Positions 34,862 through 42,219 of a stretch of 42,219 nucleotides of DNA are shown here, in pieces. This DNA comes from Alphaproteobacteria bacterium (GTDB taxonomy: Bacteria > Pseudomonadota > Alphaproteobacteria > SHVV01): positions 1 through 42,219 of the forward strand of contig VGEO01000018.1 of the NCBI GenBank assembly GCA_016869275.1, in the 5' to 3' direction. A program made the position numbers and the translations under genes. Under the pieces are notes generated by a model, which ran no database searches, was not told the origin of the DNA, and saw only the letters and a list, made by a program, of their open reading frames with translations. Numbering within the stretch: the stretch's first letter is position 1; each line of letters opens with the position of its first letter.

Positions 34862-36469
34862 TTAGTGCCCGCCCGCTGACGACCGGATCGTCGGTACGTG
34901 CTCGAAAGTGTGGAACGGCGCCGGCGAGGGCACCGTCCACTCGAGGGAGGTCGCGCCCTCGCCCCACGGATTGTCGGCGCATTTCTCGCCGCGGGTCATG
35001 GTGTGCCACAGCACGAACAGGAACCACAGCGCGGCAAAGCCCGAAATATACGAGCCGATCGACGACACCAGGTTCCAGCCGGCGAGCGCATCGGGATAGT
35101 CGGCGATGCGGCGCGGCATGCCGGCGACGCCCAAGAAGTGCTGCGGGAAGAACGTGATGTTGACGCCGATGAAGGTCAGCCAGAAGTGGATCTGGCCGAA
35201 CGCTTCGTTGTACTGGCGCCCGCACATCTTGCCGATCCAGTAGTAGAAGCCGGCGAAGATCCCGAACAGCGCGCCCATCGATAGCACGTAGTGGAAGTGC
35301 GCGACCACGTAGTAGGTGTCGTGGAGCGCATAGTCGATGCCGGCGTTGGCGAGCACAACGCCGGTGACGCCGCCGACAGTGAACAGGAAGATCAGGCCGA
35401 TCGACCACAGCATCGGCACCTTGAACTCGATCGAGCCGCCCCACATGGTCGCGATCCACGAGAAGATCTTGATGCCGGTCGGCACCGCGATCACCATCGT
35501 CGCGGCGATGAAGTAGGCCCGCGCGTTGATCGGCATGCCGGCGGTGTACATGTGGTGCGCCCACACCACGAAGCCGATCACGCCGATCGCCACCATGGCG
35601 TAGACCATGCCGAGGTAGCCGAAGATCGGCTTGCGGCAGAAGGTCGGGATGATCATGCTGATCACGCCGAACGCCGGCAAAATCAGAATGTAGACCTCGG
35701 GGTGGCCGAAGAACCAGAACAGGTGCTGGTAGAGCACCGGATCGCCGCCCTTGGCCGCGTCGAAGAACGCGGTGCCGAAGTTGCGATCGGTCAGGAGCAT
35801 GGTGATGGCACCGGCCAGTACCGGGAGCGAGAGCAGGAGCAGGAACGCGGTGATCAGCAGCGCCCACACGAACAGCGGCATCTTGTGGAGCGTCATGCCC
35901 GGCGCACGCATGTTGAAGATGGTGGTGATGAAATTGATCGCGCCGAGGATCGAGGACGCGCCGGCCAGATGCAGCGCGAAGATCACCATGTCGACCGCCG
36001 GCCCGGGATGGCCCGAGGTCGCGAGCGGGGCGTAGACGGTCCAGCCGGTGCCGGGCCCGTCGCCCACGAACGGCGAGAGGTAGAGCAGGATCGCCGAGGG
36101 GATCAGCAGCCAAAAGCTGATGTTGTTCATGCGCGGAAACGCCATGTCGGGCGCCCCGATCATCATCGGGATCATCCAGTTGCCGAACCCGCCGATGAAG
36201 GTCGGCATGATCAGGAAGAACACCATGATTAGGCCGTGCGCGGAGACGAAGACGTTGTAGATCTGGTCGTTGCCGCCCAAGATGCCCGGGCCCGGTTCGG
36301 CCAGCTCGATCCGCATCAGCATCGACAGGATGCCGCCGGCGAGGCCGCCGACCAGCCCGAACACGATGTACATCGTGCCGATGTCCTTGTGGTTGGTCGA
36401 ATAGAGGTAGCGGCGCCAACCGGACGGGGTGTGATCGTGGGCTCCGTGGGCGTGGCTTTGAGCGTTCAT
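34862..36469 (-). CDS. ctaD: Cytochrome c oxidase subunit I
   Basis: 535 aa from ATG 36469. Catalytic core subunit of aa3-type oxidase, with heme a and the heme a3-CuB centre. Ligand and channel blocks: [20 protein letters not shown] (heme a His), [17 protein letters not shown] (CuB His and the His-Tyr cross-link), [11 protein letters not shown] (CuB His pair) and [19 protein letters not shown] (heme ligands). The Glu of GHPEV indicates the A1 type with a conventional D-channel. The N-terminus is His-rich ([17 protein letters not shown]). Upstream frame extension runs into the ctaC gap and is rejected. Start is 50 bp after ctaC. Confidence 0.97.
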   Translation of the reverse strand: MNAQSHAHGAHDHTPSGWRRYLYSTNHKDIGTMYIVFGLVGGLAGGILSMLMRIELAEPGPGILGGNDQIYNVFVSAHGLIMVFFLIMPTFIGGFGNWMIPMMIGAPDMAFPRMNNISFWLLIPSAILLYLSPFVGDGPGTGWTVYAPLATSGHPGPAVDMVIFALHLAGASSILGAINFITTIFNMRAPGMTLHKMPLFVWALLITAFLLLLSLPVLAGAITMLLTDRNFGTAFFDAAKGGDPVLYQHLFWFFGHPEVYILILPAFGVISMIIPTFCRKPIFGYLGMVYAMVAIGVIGFVVWAHHMYTAGMPINARAYFIAATMVIAVPTGIKIFSWIATMWGGSIEFKVPMLWSIGLIFLFTVGGVTGVVLANAGIDYALHDTYYVVAHFHYVLSMGALFGIFAGFYYWIGKMCGRQYNEAFGQIHFWLTFIGVNITFFPQHFLGVAGMPRRIADYPDALAGWNLVSSIGSYISGFAALWFLFVLWHTMTRGEKCADNPWGEGATSLEWTVPSPAPFHTFEHVPTIRSSAGGH

Positions 36470-36519
36470 CGCTGAGGGTCCTTCTGCTTCGCGCCGGGTA
36501 CGCGGCGGCGTGCGGTTCG

Positions 36520-37344
36520 TTATTCGCGGACGGCGGCGGTGGCGATGGCCGGCGTCGTGTCGGGTCCGGTCGCGAACTTCTTTTTCGCGTCGGCCACCCA
36601 CGCCGTGAACTTCTCTTTCGACACTACCTCGACCGCGATCGGCATCTTGCTGTGGCGGGCGCCGCACAGCTCCGAGCACTGGCCGTAATAGACGCCTTCC
36701 TTCTTGACGTTGACCCAGGTCTCGACGAGCCGTCCGGGGATGGTGTCGAACTTCATCCCGAACGCCGGCACCGTCCAGGCGTGGATCACGTCGTCGGCGG
36801 TGAGCAACAGGCGGACGGTGGTGTTGACCGGCAGCACCACGCGATTGTCGGTCTCGAGCAGGCGCGGCTTGGCTTTCTCGTCCAAATTGGCGTCGAAGGC
36901 GAATTTGTGGTCCTGGTACTCATACGACCAATACCACTGATGGCCGACCACCTTGATGGTGAGGCCGACGTCGTCGGGCACCTTGTCGATGAAATAGAGC
37001 AGCCGGAACGAGGGGATCGCGATCACGACCAGGATGACGATCGGGATCACCGTCCACACCACTTCGAGCAGCGCGTTGTGGGTGGTCTTGGACGGGTTGG
37101 GGTTGGCGCTCCGCCGGAACTTGACCATCACCACCAGCAGCAAGATCATCACGAAGATCGAGATCGCGACGATGATCACCGAGAGCAGGATGTTGAAGTC
37201 GTGGACCCGCTCCGCGATCGGCGTCACCGCCGGCTGGAAATCGATCTGCCATGGCAGCGGCTGGGCGGCGAAGGCCGCGCCGGCCGCCATCACGAGCAGC
37301 GCCAGAGCGCCAAGAATCGAGAAAACAGAACGACCTATCCGCAT
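36520..37344 (-). CDS. ctaC: Cytochrome c oxidase subunit II
   Basis: 274 aa, first gene of the oxidase operon. A signal peptide (about residues 1-26, ending GAAFA) is followed by two membrane helices and the periplasmic cupredoxin domain. The CuA site is in [18 protein letters not shown] (two Cys, His and Met), with the earlier His in [15 protein letters not shown]; the aromatic electron-entry patch is [12 protein letters not shown]. No cytochrome c domain is fused at the C-terminus, so electrons come from a separate cytochrome c. Two candidate promoters precede it. Confidence 0.97.
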   Translation of the reverse strand: MRIGRSVFSILGALALLVMAAGAAFAAQPLPWQIDFQPAVTPIAERVHDFNILLSVIIVAISIFVMILLLVVMVKFRRSANPNPSKTTHNALLEVVWTVIPIVILVVIAIPSFRLLYFIDKVPDDVGLTIKVVGHQWYWSYEYQDHKFAFDANLDEKAKPRLLETDNRVVLPVNTTVRLLLTADDVIHAWTVPAFGMKFDTIPGRLVETWVNVKKEGVYYGQCSELCGARHSKMPIAVEVVSKEKFTAWVADAKKKFATGPDTTPAIATAAVRE

Positions 37345-37407
37345 TGAAGCTCGGCTCCCCTGCCCGCGAAAACCGCCGTTGGGCCGTTTGACCCGAGGCG
37401 GTCATGG

Positions 37408-37437
37408 ATTGTAGTCGGAGTGCGCACGGAACGGCAA
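37408..37437 (-). promoter_or_regulatory. Candidate ctaC promoter P1 (proximal)
   Basis: On the minus strand TTGCCG (37437-37432), an 18-bp spacer and TACAAT (37413-37408), starting near 37401, about 57 nt before the ctaC ATG. Confidence 0.5.
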
Positions 37438-37440
37438 ATA

Positions 37441-37479
37441 CTTGCGCCGACTTATACGCAAGGCCGCCGACCCTAACAA
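37441..37479 (-). promoter_or_regulatory. Candidate ctaC promoter P2 (distal) with an overlapping inverted repeat
   Basis: On the minus strand TTGTTA (37479-37474), a 17-bp spacer and TATAAG (37456-37451). The inverted repeat CTTGCG (37441-37446) / CGCAAG (37457-37462) with a 10-nt centre spans the -10 box. Arms 16 bp apart centre to centre suit a dimeric regulator, so P2 may be repressed. The same repeat lies upstream of tldD on the other strand. Confidence 0.45.
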
Positions 37480-37587
37480 CCCGGAAACCGCCGAACGGCC
37501 GGCGGGAGCCGTTCAGGTGACAACGGTTCGCAGAGCGCCCATATTACGGCGACGCGCCGCAATGAGGCGCCGCGCCGGATCGCCGCC

Positions 37588-39033
37588 ATGCCCACGCCCA
37601 CCCGCCCGCCGACCGCCGCCGAGCTGTTCTACGACCGCGCCGGACTCGACCGCGGCCGGGTCGATCGCCTCGTCGGCGAGGCCCTGTCCGGCATGGACGA
37701 TGGCGAGCTGTTCCTCGAATACCGCCAGTCCGAGAGCCTGGTGTTCGACGACGGCCGCTTGAAGAGCGCGAGCTTCGATTCGGCGCAGGGCTTCGGGCTC
37801 CGCGCCGTCGCCGGCGAGTCGACCGGCTACGCCCATGCCTCCGAACTGTCCGAGGCCGCGCTCAAACGCGCCGCCACCGCCGTCCGCGCGATCAAGACCG
37901 GCGCCGCCGGCGCCATGGCGCTCGACCCGGTGGCAACCAACCGGCGCCTCTACGACGACGTCAACCCGTTGGCCGCGCTCGGCTTCGAGGCCAAAGTCAA
38001 GCTCTTGGCCGAGATCGACGCCTACGCCCGCGCCAAGGACCCGCGCGTCCGCCAGGTGAGCGCGAGCCTCGCCGCGTCTTGGCAGGCGGTCGAGATCGTC
38101 CGCGCCGATGGCGCGCGCGCCCACGACATCCGGCCGCTGGTCCGCATCAACGTCACGGTCGTGGTCGGCGAGGGCGACCGGCGCGAAACCGGCACCCACG
38201 GGGTCGGCGGCCGCACCCTCTACGACCCCTATATCGGCGCTGGCGCCTGGCGCGCCCAGGTCGACGAGGCGCTCCGCCAAGCGCTGATCAACCTCGACTC
38301 GAAGCCGGCGCCGGCCGGCGAGATGACGGTCGTGCTGGGGCCGGGCTGGCCGGGCGTCCTCCTGCACGAGGCGGTCGGCCACGGCCTCGAAGGCGACTTC
38401 AACCGGAAGAAAACCTCGGCCTTCGCCGGCCTGATGGGCCAGCGCGTCGCCGCCCCCGGCGTCGCCGTGGTCGACGACGGCACCCTTCCCAACCGGCGCG
38501 GCTCGCTCACGATCGACGACGAAGGCACCCCCACCGAGCGCACGGTGCTGATCGAGGACGGCGTTTTGGTCGGCTATCTCCAGGATCGCCTCAACGCGCG
38601 CCTGATGGGGAGCCGCTCGACCGGGAGCGGCCGGCGCGAGAGCTACGCGCATTCGCCGATGCCGCGCATGCGCAATACGTTCATGCTGGCCGGCACCCGC
38701 GCGCCCGAGGAAATCCTGGCCACGGTCGACAAGGGCCTCTACGCCGTCAATTTCGGCGGCGGCCAGGTCGACATCACCTCGGGCAAGTTCGTCTTCACCT
38801 GCACCGAGGCCTACCGGATCGAGAACGGCAAGATCGGCCAGCCGGTCAAGGGCGCGACCTTGATCGGCAACGGCCCCGACGTCCTCACCAAAGTAGCGAT
38901 GATCGGCAATGACTTGGCGCTCGATGCCGGCGTCGGTACCTGCGGCAAGGACGGCCAGGGCATACCGTGCGGCGTCGGCCAGCCGACCATGCGGGTCGAT
39001 GGCCTGACCGTCGGCGGGACCGAGGCCGCCTGA
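37588..39033 (+). CDS. tldD: Metalloprotease TldD
   Basis: 481 aa, full length. TldD carries the zinc site and with TldE forms a protease that degrades unfolded peptides and matures some modified peptides such as microcin B17. The active motif is LLHEAVGHGLEGDFNRKKTS (HExxxH); other blocks are FLEYRQSESLVFDDGRLKSA, HGVGGRTLYDPYIG and RNTFMLAGTRAPEEI. Divergent from ctaC, a frequent arrangement in alphaproteobacteria. The ribosome site is weak. TldE is not in the window. Confidence 0.96.
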   Translation: MPTPTRPPTAAELFYDRAGLDRGRVDRLVGEALSGMDDGELFLEYRQSESLVFDDGRLKSASFDSAQGFGLRAVAGESTGYAHASELSEAALKRAATAVRAIKTGAAGAMALDPVATNRRLYDDVNPLAALGFEAKVKLLAEIDAYARAKDPRVRQVSASLAASWQAVEIVRADGARAHDIRPLVRINVTVVVGEGDRRETGTHGVGGRTLYDPYIGAGAWRAQVDEALRQALINLDSKPAPAGEMTVVLGPGWPGVLLHEAVGHGLEGDFNRKKTSAFAGLMGQRVAAPGVAVVDDGTLPNRRGSLTIDDEGTPTERTVLIEDGVLVGYLQDRLNARLMGSRSTGSGRRESYAHSPMPRMRNTFMLAGTRAPEEILATVDKGLYAVNFGGGQVDITSGKFVFTCTEAYRIENGKIGQPVKGATLIGNGPDVLTKVAMIGNDLALDAGVGTCGKDGQGIPCGVGQPTMRVDGLTVGGTEAA

Positions 39034-39044
39034 CGGCGACGGCG

Positions 39045-40331
39045 ATGCCGCGGCCGGTGCCGCGCGCGATTTTCGCTGCGGTGATGGCGCTCGCGGTCGG
39101 TGGGGCGGCCGCGGCGTCCGAGATCGTTTCACCGCCACCCCCGGTCGTCTGGCAGCGCGAGAGCGCGACCGCCGCGCCGGCATTGACCCGGCCCACGCTC
39201 CCGCGCCGGCCGCCCGCCGATCCCGACGATGCCGCGCATGCCGCTTTGGGCGAAGCGCTGTTCCGCGCCCCCGAGCTCCTCGGCACGGTCGCGCGCCGGA
39301 GCGGCCTCTCGTGCCAGGCCTGCCACGTCGAGGGCACGACCAACCCGCAGTTTTTCATCCGCGGGCTCTCCGCCCGGCCGGGCGGGCTCGACGTCACTAC
39401 CCGCCTCTTCAATCGCCGCGCCGACGACGGCATCGCCAACCATCGCGACATCCCGAGCCTGGCCGGGGTCGCGGCGACCGCGCCCTATGGCCGCGCCGGC
39501 AAGTTCCCGACGCTCGCCGACTTCACCCGCCACGCGATCGTCGATGAGTTCGACGGCGAGGAGCCCTCGCCGCTCGCGCTCGAGGCGCTGGTCCTGTTCC
39601 AACGCCAGTTCGACTTCCCCGCCAACGCCAACCTCGACGGCGCCGGGCGGTTATCGGCTCGGGCGAGCGCGGCGGCTAGACGGGGCGAAGCGGTGTTCGC
39701 GCGCCCGTTTCCGGGCCGGCCTCAGCTTTCGTGCGCCGCGTGCCACCCGCCGGCGCAGGCTTTCACCGACCGCCGCCGCCACGATGTCGGTACCGGTGGC
39801 GTGTTCGACACCGCGAGCCTATTGGGCGCCGCCGCGACCGCACCCTATTTCCACGATGGCCGCGCCGCGACGCTCGCCGCGACCGTCGCGCATTTCGACC
39901 GCCACTATGGCTTGGGTCTCGCCGAAGCCGAGCGTGCCGATCTCCTCGCCTACCTCGCCGCCGTCGGCAGCGCGAGCGCACGGACCGAGCCGGTCTCGCT
40001 CGCCGGCGAACTGGCCCGGCTCGACCGATTCAAGGAGGGACTCGAGGTCGCGTTCGTCGCACGCGATGGCGTGGTTGCCGTCGCCGTGGTCGCGGTGTTG
40101 CGGCGTGAACTCGGCGCGCTTTACGAGCGCTTCCCCGAGCCCGCCCACGAACCGGCGCGTGCGCGCCTCATCACGCTCTCACGCCTACTGCAAGAACTGG
40201 CGACCGCATTCGAGACGGAAGCTTGGGATCCGGCCGCCGAGCGCCTCGCCGCCTACGGCGCCGAGGCGGCTGCGCTTGGCCCCGCCCTAGACCACGACCG
40301 GTCGGCGGCGCGGTTCGCGCGGCCTGATTAG
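39045..40331 (+). CDS. Di-heme cytochrome c peroxidase / MauG-like protein
   Basis: 428 aa from ATG 39045, 11 bp after tldD. A signal peptide (residues ~1-24) exports it. Heme c sites are C90-Q-A-C-H94 and C230-A-A-C-H234. Around the second are FTDRRRHDVGTGG, FDTASLLGAAATAPYFHDGR and the AHFDRHYGLGL block, typical of the bacterial cytochrome c peroxidase/MauG family; around the first is IPSLAGVAATAPYGRAG. Residues ~320-428 form a mostly helical extension with no heme motif that I do not recognise. Function could be peroxide removal, or, as in MauG, oxidation of a partner protein. The tight spacing to tldD suggests one transcript. A weak hairpin GCGGC-AA-GCCGC (40346-40357) follows the stop. 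Confidence 0.9.
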   Translation: MPRPVPRAIFAAVMALAVGGAAAASEIVSPPPPVVWQRESATAAPALTRPTLPRRPPADPDDAAHAALGEALFRAPELLGTVARRSGLSCQACHVEGTTNPQFFIRGLSARPGGLDVTTRLFNRRADDGIANHRDIPSLAGVAATAPYGRAGKFPTLADFTRHAIVDEFDGEEPSPLALEALVLFQRQFDFPANANLDGAGRLSARASAAARRGEAVFARPFPGRPQLSCAACHPPAQAFTDRRRHDVGTGGVFDTASLLGAAATAPYFHDGRAATLAATVAHFDRHYGLGLAEAERADLLAYLAAVGSASARTEPVSLAGELARLDRFKEGLEVAFVARDGVVAVAVVAVLRRELGALYERFPEPAHEPARARLITLSRLLQELATAFETEAWDPAAERLAAYGAEAAALGPALDHDRSAARFARPD

Positions 40332-40369
40332 ACGTCGACCGCCCTGCGGCAAGCCGCCTTCAGCGATCG

Positions 40370-40699
40370 TCACTTCGACTCCCACCACCCCGAGCGAGCC
40401 TTTCCACCAGAAAATCGAATACTTGCTGCGAGCTTCACGGCATTGGCGCGAAGAAATAATGGGTCCGGCTCCGGGTGGGTCCCCAGATACTGGATCGTCG
40501 GTGTCCCACACCAATAGATTCGCGCTGCCGCAGCCTGAATATAAGGGTCCTCGATGTACGGGATGGACAACTGGTTTAGCGCGTAATCATTGTCGGAGAG
40601 TTTGGCGCGCATCGACCTGTCCTCATGGGGCGCATCCTTGGGGAGTATCGATAGGGCAACGAGAGCTGCGAGCGCGATGGTGAGATAGAGGAGCTTCAT
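40370..40699 (-). CDS. Small exported or membrane-anchored protein, unknown function
   Basis: 109 aa from ATG 40699; ATG 40720 would add seven residues. The N-terminus MKLLYLTIALAALVALSIL is a signal peptide or anchor. The rest (SDNDYALNQLSIPYIEDPYI, ARIYWCGTPTIQYLGTHPEP) has a single Cys and no motif I know. Its codon use is less GC-biased than that of the neighbours and it lies between the di-heme gene and a transposase, so it may be acquired. It converges on the di-heme gene. No clear promoter is visible. Confidence 0.5.
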   Translation of the reverse strand: MKLLYLTIALAALVALSILPKDAPHEDRSMRAKLSDNDYALNQLSIPYIEDPYIQAAAARIYWCGTPTIQYLGTHPEPDPLFLRANAVKLAASIRFSGGKARSGWWESK

Positions 40700-40825
40700 C
40701 GGTATCGGGCGGATTGTCATTCGTCGATCGGGCGGCGCGCCTTTTCGGCTCTCATTCGAGCTAGGCCGACATTCCCCAGATGCCCGCCTTGGAACGAGGC
40801 AAACCATAGCAGTCTGGCCGGTTCC

Positions 40826-40858
40826 GGGGAAACCGTGGGCGTGCAACCCCGTTTCCCC
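40826..40858. repeat. Strong inverted repeat between the small gene and the IS1380 transposase
   Basis: GGGGAAAC (40826-40833) and GTTTCCCC (40851-40858), a perfect 8-bp stem with a 17-nt loop that has a further GGG/CCC pairing. It lies in the 275-bp stretch 40700-40974 that has no convincing gene. It could belong to the mobile element or to the neighbouring gene's leader. Confidence 0.6.
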
Positions 40859-40974
40859 GTTGCTTCCGCCCTGTACGACCTCCCGAACGACGTTTGATCC
40901 ATCGATTTGGCTCTTTACTCTCGTCATTCAGACGCACTTCTCCCGTGGTGACGACGCATTCGCCCCGTTCGGTC

Positions 40975-42219
40975 TTACGCTGGGGCTGGTCGTCGTCGCA
41001 GTCCGTCGATCAGCCGCAGGATTTGCGTGAGCAGTTCTCTCGGCACCGCGACCTCGGCCATCTGGAAGACAGCGTAGCGGGCGTGGCGCACGACCTTGGC
41101 GCCGATCTTCACCAGCTTCTCCCGAAGGCTGGTCAGCGACCATTGCGCGACAGCTTCGGGCAAGACCAGGGTGCGCATGAAGTCGGCGATGTTGTAGGCC
41201 AGCGCGTGCAACTGCAGACGCACCGCGTTGGCGGCGAACGAGCAGCACGACAGCCGGGTCCACTTGATCGCGGTCTTGCCTTCCTTGATCCATTGCTCGC
41301 ACGTGCCGCGCCTGTTGTAGAAGGTGACGACCCGCTCCGCCGGACGCGACAGGTTGGTGACGATGAAGCCGACGCGGGGATAAAGCTCGCCGGGGTGCCA
41401 CTCGACCTTGGCCACGACGCGGCGTGGCATCGTCCAGCTCTGTGCCTGATAGCTGAAGCTGGCGTAGGAGCGCCGGACCGTCAGCGGCGGGCGACCGACA
41501 GGGCGCTTGAGCAGGTAGCCGATGCGCTCCTGCAGGATGCGGTTGGCCGGCAGCCGGATCGTATACTGGTAGCCTTCGCCCTCCAGGAACGCGTAGACCT
41601 CGGGGTTGGCGAAGGCGGCATCGGCGCGGAAGTAGCGGCGAAGGTCGCGCTCGCGGTAACGGGCCACGACCGGTTCGAGCACGTCCTTCCAGCCGTCCGC
41701 CGAATGGACGTTGCCCGGGCGCAGCGCGGAACGCTCCAGGTCACCGAACTGGTTGAACACGAATAGTGGATGGTAGCAGGTGCAGGCGAAGTGGCCGTTG
41801 TAGGGGGTGCCTTCCTGATCGCCGTAGGTCGGGCTGACGCTTGAGTCCATGTCGAGCACGATGGACCGCGGCGAACGCCGGTCGCGAATGGAGTCGATCC
41901 ATTGCCCGGACAGATCGCTGAGCGCGGCAAGGTTCTCGTCGCTCGCGAGCCACTCGGTCTCGAACCGCCCCATCTGGCTGGCCGAGGCCGCATCGCGCTC
42001 GACAGCCTTGCCGCCGACGATCCAGCGCATCGCCGGATCACGCCCCAGCCGGTCGGCGTCGTTCACATCCTCGTAGCCGGCCAGCCGGCCGTACACCGAC
42101 TGGCGCAGCATGCCCACCAGATCATGGCGACCGTTCCGGCCCGTGCGCCCATCGACCAGGTGCTGGCCCGCGACAGCCATCAGGCCGAGCGCGTCGTCGA
42201 GTTCGCGATAAGCGAGAAG
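40975..42219 (-). mobile_element. IS1380-family transposase, 5' end beyond the window
   Basis: The frame runs from the right edge (in frame LLAYRELDDALGLMAVAGQH) to TAA at 40975, about 414 codons; the family is usually ~430-470 aa, so only a short N-terminal piece is missing. DDE residues are in the segments SIVLDMDSSVSPTYGDQEGT and YFRADAAFANPEVYAFLE, and Glu in NRRGTCEQWIKEGKTAIKWT. The C-terminus LREKLVKIGAKVVRHARYAV is also typical. No internal stop or frameshift is seen, so it may be active. Neither terminal inverted repeat can be confirmed because one end of the element lies outside. Confidence 0.92.

Noticed and set aside
33822..36419. 865-codon open frame over ctaB and ctaD
   Set aside because: Out-of-frame Arg/His-rich shadow on the same strand as ctaD; the real ctaD and ctaB reading frames carry every family motif.
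40717..40902. Reverse 61-codon frame starting MDQTSFGRSYRAEA
   Set aside because: No clear ribosome site or family, and it spans a strong hairpin; treated as non-coding, though a tie to a mobile element is not excluded.

Overview
This 42.2 kb window is chromosomal DNA of a GC-rich alphaproteobacterium, most like a Rhodospirillales-type lineage. The evidence is a CcrM-type GANTC adenine methyltransferase, a separate F0 operon of the form atpI-atpB-atpE-atpF2-atpF, a two-subunit glycine decarboxylase behind a tandem glycine riboswitch, the fused-length deoxycytidine triphosphate deaminase, an ispH-thrB-rnhA operon, and a ctaC-ctaD-ctaB-small ORF-ctaG-ctaE-DUF983-SURF1 cytochrome oxidase cluster. 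Most of the window is core housekeeping sequence. Only the right end, from about 40.37 kb, looks acquired.

Layout. 1-406: C-terminus of a CPA2 cation/proton antiporter. 403-8210: a chromosome-maintenance block, with rnhB, ccrM, mutY (reverse), dciA, an anchored DsbA-like thiol oxidoreductase and smc. The gap upstream of ccrM holds four GANTC sites, a perfect DnaA box and a hairpin. 8265-10689: F0 ATP synthase operon behind a near-consensus promoter. 10776-11427: a decayed VapBC toxin-antitoxin locus; the toxin is frameshifted and the antitoxin has ACG where ATG is expected. 11441-16137 (reverse): gcvT-gcvH-gcvPA-gcvPB, with a promoter, tandem glycine aptamers and a hairpin next to the gcvT start. 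16148-16957 (reverse): a tandem CDGSH iron-sulfur protein and a lipoprotein; the CDGSH leader contains a nested inverted repeat. 17099-19458: ispH-thrB-rnhA. 19525-20939 (reverse): peroxiredoxin and a DsbD-N-domain secreted protein. 21079-21681: YqgE. 21833-22745: an arginase-family gene broken by a 10-bp tandem duplication. 23071-24643: DEAD-box RNA helicase and an IF-1 with a basic tail, behind a long structured leader.

24605-28170 (reverse): thrC, an M16 peptidase, a GNAT acetyltransferase and a small protein of unknown function. 28410-29570: dcd. 29637-37344 (reverse): aa3-type cytochrome c oxidase genes and assembly factors, ending with an M32 carboxypeptidase translationally coupled to SURF1. 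ctaC has two candidate promoters with an inverted repeat over one of them. 37588-40331: tldD and a periplasmic di-heme cytochrome c peroxidase/MauG-like protein 11 bp downstream. 40370-42219: an orphan small protein, a strong hairpin and an IS1380-family transposase running off the right edge.

I saw no rRNA, tRNA, CRISPR array, prophage or recognisable defence system. The best leads are the cell-cycle signals before ccrM, two loci with clean frameshift lesions whose causes can be read from the sequence (VapC and arginase), the structured leaders of gcvT, the CDGSH gene and the helicase, and the tldD/di-heme pairing. None of these amounts to a demonstrably new system from sequence alone.
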